Part shown: one piece after another, positions 1 through 4,583 of the stretch | Layout: every line of letters starts with the position of its first letter | Numbering within the stretch: position 1 is the first letter of the stretch | NCBI GenBank assembly: GCA_031260545.1 | Contig: JAIRJQ010000072.1 | Coordinates: 1 to 7,440 of the forward strand | Direction of reading: 5' to 3' | Source of the DNA: Methanomassiliicoccaceae archaeon | GTDB lineage: Archaea; Thermoplasmatota; Thermoplasmata; Methanomassiliicoccales; Methanomethylophilaceae | Length of the DNA stretch: 7,440 nucleotides | Made by a program: the position numbers and the translations under genes | Notes under the pieces: model-generated | Database searches by the model: none | Told to the model about the DNA's origin: nothing | The model's input: the letters and a program-made list of their open reading frames with translations, nothing else

Positions 1-6
1 AATAAT

Positions 7-22
7 GTGCATCCTCATGCAC
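7..22 (+). promoter_or_regulatory. Palindrome in the tRNA-Thr leader, with possible transcription start
   Basis: A perfect 6-bp inverted repeat (GTGCAT, 4-base spacer, ATGCAC) lies 8 bases before the tRNA. Its right arm, ATGCAC, resembles the TGC-type initiator ('box B') of stable-RNA genes in methanogens. If transcription starts near base 19, the matching TATA box would lie before the window, so this promoter cannot be confirmed. The palindrome could instead be a leader hairpin removed with the 5' leader, or chance. Confidence 0.3.
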
Positions 23-30
23 CAACCAAC

Positions 31-105
31 GCCACTGTGGCTCAGCGGTAGAGCGACTGATTCGTAATCAGTCGGCCGGGGGTTCGATTCCCTCCAGTGG
101 CTCCA
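31..105 (+). tRNA. tRNA-Thr (anticodon CGT), CCA encoded
   Basis: This is a complete, intron-less tRNA that decodes the threonine codon ACG. A perfect 7-bp acceptor stem pairs 31-37 with 95-101. The D stem GCTC/GAGC (40-43/51-54) encloses a 7-base loop with the GG pair. The anticodon stem ACTGA/TCAGT (56-60/68-72) encloses loop TTCGTAA, giving anticodon CGT at 63-65. The variable loop has 5 bases. The T stem 78-82/90-94 has one G-U pair and encloses TTCGATT. CCA is encoded at 103-105. The discriminator base is U73 (position 102), with G1-C72 and C2-G71; these are known identity elements of archaeal threonine tRNAs, whereas bacterial tRNA-Thr usually has A73. A short T4 (107-110) and a T6 (137-142) follow as candidate 3' ends. 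Confidence 0.97.
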
Positions 106-136
106 CTTTTCTAATTCACTATCGTAAAATGATATC

Positions 137-146
137 TTTTTTATAC
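137..146 (+). promoter_or_regulatory. T6 tract running into a TATA-like box, between the tRNA and the first membrane gene
   Basis: TTTTTTATAC lies 32 bases after the tRNA and about 27 bases before the ATG at 173. As a TATA box it would place the transcription start at about 168-172, almost at that ATG, giving a leaderless or nearly leaderless mRNA. As a U6 tract it could also end tRNA transcription, since archaeal RNA polymerase stops at poly-U. A second TATA-like motif, TTATAAG (157-163), would start transcription near 182-188, close to the in-frame ATG at 182. The sequence alone does not choose between them. Confidence 0.45.
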
Positions 147-172
147 GGAAAAATCGTTATAAGGCGTCCTAA

Positions 173-664
173 ATGATAGGTATGAGTGAAAAAATGAAGT
201 TCAAAATGAATAATATGGTCATTCCGCTGCTCCTTTTCTTTATGTGTGGACTGATGAGTCTATACAATCCATGGATAACATATCCTGTTACCATCAGCAT
301 TCCGGAAATAATAACAACGACGTGGGCCCAGCCCATATCGGGATTCAATGGCATATCCGAAGGTGCCTATCAGCCGATGCTGGCGCTCATCGGCACATTA
401 TTGCTGATAATGGCGGTATTCCTTGAGATCATAGGCAAAGCCAAGAGGATCACAACGGCGACATCCATACTCGCAGGCCTGTTCATGATCATCGGCGCCG
501 CCAACGTTCTCCTGGATCCCGGATCGTTCGCATCAAATTTCACGATCCCCCCCGGGGCGGCCGTGAGTGCAGGGTTCGGCATTTACTTCACTATCTTTAT
601 TGGCGCGTTCATCGTGATCATTTATACGCTGCGCGCACTCAAGATACTGCCGGACCCGGAATGA
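173..664 (+). CDS. Four-helix membrane protein of unknown function
   Basis: I do not recognise this 163-residue protein. Four hydrophobic segments are visible, at about residues 15-31, 68-88, 94-114 and 131-153. The lysine-rich N-terminus suggests it faces the cytoplasm. The first outside loop (about 32-67) is long, polar and rich in Thr and Pro, with three aromatic or tryptophan patches (YNPW, TTTW, GAYQP). A glutamate (E85) at the end of helix 2 sits in FLEIIGKAKRIT. A very similar segment occurs in the next gene, so the two may be diverged tandem duplicates. No cysteine pairs, catalytic motif or nucleotide-binding motif were seen. The start is uncertain: ATG 173 gives the longest form, ATG 182 (M4) has a weak AGG just upstream, and ATG 194 (M8) is also possible. 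No strong Shine-Dalgarno is present, and the promoter geometry fits a leaderless transcript. Confidence 0.8.
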   Translation: MIGMSEKMKFKMNNMVIPLLLFFMCGLMSLYNPWITYPVTISIPEIITTTWAQPISGFNGISEGAYQPMLALIGTLLLIMAVFLEIIGKAKRITTATSILAGLFMIIGAANVLLDPGSFASNFTIPPGAAVSAGFGIYFTIFIGAFIVIIYTLRALKILPDPE

Positions 665-688
665 ACACATCAAAGCCTTCGCGCAGGA

Positions 689-713
689 TGCCTGCACAGG
701 CACTATCTTTTTT
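689..713 (+). terminator. Candidate terminator: hairpin followed by T6
   Basis: A perfect inverted repeat, TGCCTG-CA-CAGGCA (689-702), is followed five bases later by TTTTTT (708-713), 44 bases after the stop of the first membrane gene. An overlapping alternative stem pairs GCAGG (683-687) with CCTGC (691-695). With only two bases between the arms of the first stem, its tip cannot fully close. Archaea need mainly the poly-U, so the T6 is the stronger part of this call. Confidence 0.5.
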
Positions 714-720
714 ATGCAAC

Positions 721-735
721 CTTTTAAATGTATAC
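721..735 (+). promoter_or_regulatory. Probable promoter (TATA box) of the second membrane gene
   Basis: CTTTTAAATG followed by TATAC is an AT-rich TATA-like block in otherwise mixed sequence, 34-48 bases before the ATG at 769. Archaeal spacing of about 25 bases would put the transcription start near 748-752. That leaves a leader of about 20 bases containing a weak Shine-Dalgarno, GGGGA (756-760), 8 bases before the ATG. The gene therefore appears to have its own promoter. Confidence 0.5.
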
Positions 736-768
736 TGAACGGTAACGTGATGTCCGGGGAATTAAGAA

Positions 769-1164
769 ATGGGGAAAAGAAGGAAATTGAAGATAAGGCT
801 CAACATCACATATCTGGCGCTGATGCTGCTGATCGGTGCGCTTACGGGCATCATCGCATTCCTGATCTTCAACGGCATGGAACGGATCTCATCCGGGAAC
901 TCCGCTCCGACGGTGGTATTAATGATCGCCGTCGCCGGCCTGATGGGGGCGTTCCTTGAGCTCATCCGTCTCGGGAACAAAATAACAAGGATGATCGTGA
1001 TCGCGCTCGGCGCGTTCCTGCTGGTCGCCATAGTTGCCGATATCGTTACAGGGGACGCAGTTGCGCAGGATATGCCGCTGGCCGTGATGGCGTTATTATT
1101 TGTGATCGGCCCCGTCATGGAAATGTACGGGATGTTACCGGAACTCGATCTCAAACGTGCATGA
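769..1164 (+). CDS. Four-helix membrane protein of unknown function, possible paralog of the preceding gene
   Basis: I do not recognise this 131-residue protein. It has a strongly basic N-terminus (GKRRKLKIR) that should face the cytoplasm, then four hydrophobic helices at about residues 14-34, 46-66, 74-95 and 103-122. The segment FLELIRLGNKIT (62-73) matches FLEIIGKAKRIT of the upstream protein at the same helix 2/3 boundary, including the glutamate (E64). The helices after it also align without gaps, though weakly. A second glutamate (E118) lies within helix 4. The first outside loop is only about 11 residues, much shorter than in its neighbour. It reads toward thiC, with 59 bases between the two stop codons. 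No enzymatic motif was seen. ATG 769 is preferred because it precedes the whole basic segment and has GGGGA upstream. Confidence 0.82.
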   Translation: MGKRRKLKIRLNITYLALMLLIGALTGIIAFLIFNGMERISSGNSAPTVVLMIAVAGLMGAFLELIRLGNKITRMIVIALGAFLLVAIVADIVTGDAVAQDMPLAVMALLFVIGPVMEMYGMLPELDLKRA

Positions 1165-1197
1165 CCCAGTCATTGTACTTATGATGCGGAAGAGACG

Positions 1198-1206
1198 TTC
1201 TTTTTT
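1198..1206 (+). terminator. Poly-T transcript end after the second membrane gene
   Basis: TTCTTTTTT lies 37 bases after the stop codon at 1162-1164, inside the 59-base gap between convergent genes. It continues as GTATGC, echoing the TC-T6-ATRC blocks at 135-146 and 706-717. No convincing short hairpin precedes it; a 5-bp TGCGG/CCGCA pair surrounds it with a 22-base loop. No matching T-run was seen for thiC on the minus strand, so the thiC 3' end is unidentified. Confidence 0.5.
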
Positions 1207-1223
1207 GTATGCCGCAGCCGTTC

Positions 1224-2498
1224 TTATTCCCTTTTCAGGTAACGGTCGACTATCTTAATGGCGCACACATCGCCGCACATCGAGCACCCGTCCTTTTGTT
1301 CCGTGCAGCCCCTCTCCCGGTACTTTCTTGCCTTGTCGGGGTCCAAAGCGATATCGAACATCGCATTCCAATCCAATGCCCTCCTTGCGCCCGCCATTGC
1401 GTTGTCCCTTTCCATGTTCCCGAGTCTGCAGAGGTCGCCGACATGCGCCGCGATCTTTGATGCTATGAGCCCTTCCCTCACATCGTCCACATCCGGTAAC
1501 GACAGATGTTCCGCCGGCGTCAGATAGCACAAAAAGTCTGCGCCGTTCTGCGCCGCCACGGCGCCGCCTATTGCACCGACGATATGATCGTAGCCCGGTG
1601 CGATATCTGTGACCAGCGGACCGAGGACATAGAACGGGGCGCCGTCGCACAGAGTTTTCTGAATGCGCATGTTCGCCGGGACGTCATTCAGCGGTACATG
1701 TCCGGGGCCTTCCACCATTGATTGTACGCCTGCTGCGCGGCATCTTTTCACCAGCCTTCCGAGGGTCATAAGTTCAGAAAGCTGTGCTGCGTCCGTGGCG
1801 TCATGTATGCATCCCGGCCTGAAGCCGTCCCCGAGCGACAATGTGACCTCATACTTCTTCGCCAATTCCAAAAGATAATCGAAATTCTCGTACAGCGGAT
1901 TTTCTCTGTCATTATGAAGTATCCATGCGGTGAGGAAAGAACCGCCGCGTGATACGACATCGGTCTTCCTTCCCGAACCTCTCAGCCATCTGACGCTTTC
2001 CTTGGTTATTCCGCAGTGGACCGTCATGAAATCAACGCCGTCCTTCGCATGTGTCTCAAAACCGCTGAACAGATCGTCCTCGGTCATATCGACGATGGCG
2101 TTCCTTCTGGCCGCGGTGAGACCTGTCTGATATATCGGTACAGTACCGACGATGACATTGCATTTCGATATGATGGTCCTTCTGATGATATCGATGTCGC
2201 CGCCCGTGCTGAGGTCCATGAGAGCGTCCGCACCGTACCGCAGAGCGACGGACAGTTTTTCCAGTTCGGTATCGACGGACGGCATATCTCTCGATGTTCC
2301 TATGTTGACGTTGACCTTCACGGACATACCTTCGCCTATTGCGCACGGTACGGGATCATGTATAGGATTGCAAGGAATGACTATGCGGCCGGACGCGACA
2401 CCGTTCCTGACGAACTCCTCGCTGACGCCCTCTTTCTTTGCAGCGTTCGTGATAAGAGGTGTGACACCGTTCCTGGCCTGTTCCATTATGCTTTTCAT
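1224..2498 (-). CDS. thiC: Phosphomethylpyrimidine synthase ThiC, short archaeal form
   Basis: ThiC is a cytosolic, non-canonical radical-SAM enzyme that rearranges aminoimidazole ribotide into hydroxymethylpyrimidine phosphate, the pyrimidine precursor of thiamine. The 424-residue length fits the short form found in archaea and many anaerobes; the E. coli enzyme is about 630 residues. Family motifs appear in order: VNVNIGTS (62-69), MDLSTGG (94-100), VPIYQ (120-124), TVHCG (159-163), SRGGS (183-187), SLGDGFRPG (221-229), EGPGHVP (263-269), TDIAPGYDHI (297-306), CYLTPAEHL (324-332) and KIAAHVGDL (348-356). The [4Fe-4S] cysteines are C405, C408 and C412 near the C-terminus, spaced C-x2-C-x3-C. 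The ATG at 2496-2498 has a strong AGGAGG four bases upstream. The gene stands alone here, with no other thiamine genes and no TPP riboswitch in its leader. The ThiC paralog BzaF, which makes 5-hydroxybenzimidazole for cobamides, is the main alternative. Confidence 0.95.
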   Translation of the reverse strand: MKSIMEQARNGVTPLITNAAKKEGVSEEFVRNGVASGRIVIPCNPIHDPVPCAIGEGMSVKVNVNIGTSRDMPSVDTELEKLSVALRYGADALMDLSTGGDIDIIRRTIISKCNVIVGTVPIYQTGLTAARRNAIVDMTEDDLFSGFETHAKDGVDFMTVHCGITKESVRWLRGSGRKTDVVSRGGSFLTAWILHNDRENPLYENFDYLLELAKKYEVTLSLGDGFRPGCIHDATDAAQLSELMTLGRLVKRCRAAGVQSMVEGPGHVPLNDVPANMRIQKTLCDGAPFYVLGPLVTDIAPGYDHIVGAIGGAVAAQNGADFLCYLTPAEHLSLPDVDDVREGLIASKIAAHVGDLCRLGNMERDNAMAGARRALDWNAMFDIALDPDKARKYRERGCTEQKDGCSMCGDVCAIKIVDRYLKRE

Positions 2499-2502
2499 CT
2501 GC

Positions 2503-2508
2503 CCTCCT
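2503..2508 (-). promoter_or_regulatory. Strong Shine-Dalgarno of thiC
   Basis: On the minus strand AGGAGG lies four bases before the thiC ATG. It fixes the start codon and shows that the thiC mRNA has a leader. It is the best Shine-Dalgarno in the window. Confidence 0.85.
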
Positions 2509-2552
2509 AAAGTGCGGTTCGTATTTAGTATTACTTGACCCGCCCGGTCGAT

Positions 2553-2561
2553 GCCTTAATT
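2553..2561 (-). promoter_or_regulatory. Weak TATA-like candidate for thiC
   Basis: On the minus strand AATTAAGGC is the only AT-rich core at a suitable distance: transcription would start near 2530 and leave a leader of about 30 bases carrying the AGGAGG. It is a poor TATA box. The alternative is the reverse face of the gyrB TATA element at 2608-2615 (TTTATAAT on the minus strand), which would give a leader of about 85-90 bases. Confidence 0.25.
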
Positions 2562-2603
2562 CACGCGCGTGTATGCGCACGCGTAAGCATGCGCATGCGT
2601 GCA
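2562..2603. repeat. Alternating purine-pyrimidine (Z-DNA-prone) tract with nested palindromes
   Basis: Bases 2562-2585 (24) and 2588-2603 (16) alternate strictly between pyrimidine and purine, mostly CG, CA and TG steps. Only the AG at 2586-2587 breaks the alternation. Such tracts flip to left-handed Z-DNA under negative supercoiling. Within it are a 10-bp palindrome CACGCGCGTG (2562-2571), a 12-bp palindrome GCATGCGCATGC (2587-2598), two copies of ATGCGCA 16 bp apart (2573 and 2589), and a GCACGC/GCGTGC pair (2577-2582/2597-2602). It lies in the thiC-gyrB divergent region and ends about 5 bp before the gyrB TATA box. Confidence 0.85.
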
Positions 2604-2616
2604 AAGTATTATAAAG
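2603..2616 (+). promoter_or_regulatory. gyrBA promoter: BRE and TATA box
   Basis: TATTATAAAG (2607-2616) preceded by purine-rich AAAG (2603-2606) is the clearest archaeal TATA/BRE pair in the window. Transcription would begin about 25 bases downstream, near 2636-2642, giving a leader of about 40 bases that carries the Shine-Dalgarno at 2663-2670. The core is nearly symmetric and reads TTTATAAT on the other strand, so it might also serve thiC. Confidence 0.7.
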
Positions 2617-2662
2617 GGGAAGGCCATAGCCAGACCAATCAGCCAGTCAGATAGAGATAGGC

Positions 2663-2670
2663 GAGGGGTG
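2663..2670 (+). promoter_or_regulatory. Shine-Dalgarno of gyrB
   Basis: GAGGGGTG lies seven bases before the ATG at 2678. It matches the anti-Shine-Dalgarno at most positions and supports this start. Confidence 0.65.
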
Positions 2671-2677
2671 GGGAAAT

Positions 2678-4579
2678 ATGAGCGGGGACAACGGACAGGG
2701 TAACTACGGTGCGGACGGAATTGTCGTTTTAGAGGGTCTTGAGGCGGTAAAGAAACGCCCCGGGATGTATATCGGAAGCACCGATTCGCGAGGATTGCAT
2801 CATTTAGTTTACGAAGTGGTCGACAACAGCATCGACGAGGCAATGGCGGGATATGCGACACTCATAACCGTCCGGATAAACACGGACGGATCGGTCACGG
2901 TCATAGATGACGGCCGCGGAATACCGACGGGAATGCATGAGAAAGGAAAATCTGCGTTGGAACTCGTGATGACGCATCTCCACGCGGGCGGAAAGTTCGA
3001 TCACAACAGTTACAAGGTCTCCGGAGGTCTGCACGGCGTAGGCGTTTCAGTGGTGAACGCGCTGTCATCCAAGCTGATAGCTGTTGTGGACCGGGAAGGC
3101 AAACAGTTCAGGCAGACGTACTCGCGCGGCATACCCGACGGGGCCATGGAAGTAGTGGGCGACTCGGACAAGACCGGGACCGCCATAACATTCTATCCCG
3201 ATAAGAACGTATTTGAAACGACCGAGTTCGATTATGACGTGTTACAGATAAGATTCAGGAACCAGGCCTTCCTGAACAGGAACGTTGCGATATTTTTCGA
3301 GGACATGAAGACCGGAAGGTCGGAGGAGTTCCATTACGAGGGCGGCGTTTCCGAATTTGTATCGTTCCTTAACAAAAATAAGTCGCCGATACACCCGAAG
3401 CCGATATACATAAGCGGAGAGAGCGCCGGCATTGATGTTGAGATAGCGCTGCAATACACGGACGGCTACAACGAGATGATAAATGCCTTCGTGAACACCA
3501 TAAGCACACCGGACGGCGGCACGCACATGGCCGGGTTCAGAACTGCGCTCACAAGAACAATAAATGATTACGCAAAATCGCACAACTTCCTGAAGGAAGG
3601 GGAGCCGCTCTCCGGAGAGGATGTGAGAGAAGGTCTTACCGCGATATTAAGCATCAAAGTACCGGAGCCGCAGTTCGAGGGACAGACAAAGTCGAAACTC
3701 GGGAACAGCGAGGCACAGGGCGCCGTATCATCAGTAATGGGCGAAAAACTTGCAGAATTTCTGATCGAGAATCCGAAGACCGCGGAGATCATAGTCAAAA
3801 AATCAATCTTCGCGGCACAGGTACGAGAAGCGGCAAGGAAAGCGAAGGAACTGACGAGGAGAAAGAATGTCCTCGAAGGAACAAGCCTTCCGGGGAAACT
3901 GGCGGACTGCACCGAACGCGACCCGGCGAAATCAGAGTTATACATTGTGGAAGGAGAATCAGCAGGCGGAAGCGCCAAACAGGGAAGGGACAGGATGTTC
4001 CAGGCGATCCTTCCGTTACGCGGTAAGATACTGAATGTCGAGAAGGCGAGGCCCGATAAGATACTTCAGAGCGAAGAGATAAAGAATCTGGTGATAGCAA
4101 TAGGCGGAAGCATCGGCAATGATTTCGACCTTTCCAAGGTGAGATACCACAACATCGTGATAATGACGGATGCGGACGTGGACGGTGCTCACATAAGCAC
4201 GCTTCTTTTAACATTATTCTTCAGGCAGATGAAACCTCTGATAGAAGCCGGTTATGTGTATCTCGCAATGCCTCCGCTGTACCGTGTGTACAAAGGGAAG
4301 AAGGAAAAGTACGTTTACAACGACGTCGAACTCGCAAAGGCGCTGGAGGAACTCGGACAGGGTGCACAGACAACGAGATACAAAGGTCTCGGAGAAATGG
4401 ACCCGAAACAGTTATGGGAGACCACCATGGACCCTGAGACGCGCGTGATGAAACAGGTGATGATCGAAGATGCCATGTTAGCTGACGAACTGTTCACAAT
4501 GCTCATGGGCGACGCGGTCGAACCGCGCAGGGACTTCATAATCGCGCATGCGCACGAAGTGATCAATCTGGATGTGTGA
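2678..4579 (+). CDS. gyrB: DNA gyrase subunit B
   Basis: GyrB is the ATPase and part of the cleavage core of the A2B2 gyrase, which uses ATP to introduce negative supercoils. The length, 633 residues, is that of the short bacterial-type GyrB without the extra domain of E. coli. The GHKL ATPase domain shows RPGMYIGST (27-35), EVVDNSIDEA (46-55) with the catalytic E46 and Mg-binding N50, DDGRGIP (77-83), HAGGKF (102-107), and the lid GGLHGVGVSVVNALS (116-130). The transducer lysine lies in QTKSKL (K338). The TOPRIM domain follows with VEGESAGGSA (E425) and the metal-binding TDADVDG (D498, D500, D502), then RYKGLGEM and a C-terminal FIIAHAHEVINLDV. It opens the operon, with gyrA starting four bases after its stop. 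Family history (gyrase entered archaea from bacteria) suggests ancient transfer, but codon use here does not look recently foreign. Topoisomerase IV ParE is unlikely given the adjacent GyrA with six CTD blades. Confidence 0.98.
   Translation: MSGDNGQGNYGADGIVVLEGLEAVKKRPGMYIGSTDSRGLHHLVYEVVDNSIDEAMAGYATLITVRINTDGSVTVIDDGRGIPTGMHEKGKSALELVMTHLHAGGKFDHNSYKVSGGLHGVGVSVVNALSSKLIAVVDREGKQFRQTYSRGIPDGAMEVVGDSDKTGTAITFYPDKNVFETTEFDYDVLQIRFRNQAFLNRNVAIFFEDMKTGRSEEFHYEGGVSEFVSFLNKNKSPIHPKPIYISGESAGIDVEIALQYTDGYNEMINAFVNTISTPDGGTHMAGFRTALTRTINDYAKSHNFLKEGEPLSGEDVREGLTAILSIKVPEPQFEGQTKSKLGNSEAQGAVSSVMGEKLAEFLIENPKTAEIIVKKSIFAAQVREAARKAKELTRRKNVLEGTSLPGKLADCTERDPAKSELYIVEGESAGGSAKQGRDRMFQAILPLRGKILNVEKARPDKILQSEEIKNLVIAIGGSIGNDFDLSKVRYHNIVIMTDADVDGAHISTLLLTLFFRQMKPLIEAGYVYLAMPPLYRVYKGKKEKYVYNDVELAKALEELGQGAQTTRYKGLGEMDPKQLWETTMDPETRVMKQVMIEDAMLADELFTMLMGDAVEPRRDFIIAHAHEVINLDV
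4543..4556. repeat. Short alternating CG/CA palindrome at the gyrB 3' end
   Basis: Fourteen bases alternate pyrimidine-purine around the palindrome GCGCATGCGC (4544-4553). The 9-mer GCATGCGCA (4546-4554) is identical to 2587-2595 in the gyrase control region. Here it encodes Ile-Ala-His-Ala-His-Glu of GyrB, so protein coding may fully explain it. Confidence 0.4.
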
Positions 4580-4583
4580 TACC

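Noticed and set aside
762..1154. 130-codon open frame antisense to almost all of the second membrane gene
   Set aside because: It mirrors a hydrophobic gene, is full of Ser/Ile/Ala/Met shadow residues, and has no ribosome site; the plus-strand frame has a coherent helix pattern.
2016..2510. Plus-strand 164-codon frame inside thiC
   Set aside because: The minus-strand thiC frame has every family motif; this frame is its shadow.
2537..2549. GACC-N5-GGTC inverted repeat upstream of thiC
   Set aside because: Only four base pairs are perfect and no T-run follows, so it is too weak to call an operator or terminator.
2499..2600. TPP riboswitch in the thiC leader
   Set aside because: The leader lacks the conserved CTGAGA and the paired TPP-aptamer core on either strand. 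The short palindromes are better explained by the alternating tract.
2556..2861. Minus-strand 101-codon frame across the divergent region
   Set aside because: It spans the gyrB promoter and start and yields an Arg/Pro/Cys-rich product without motifs.
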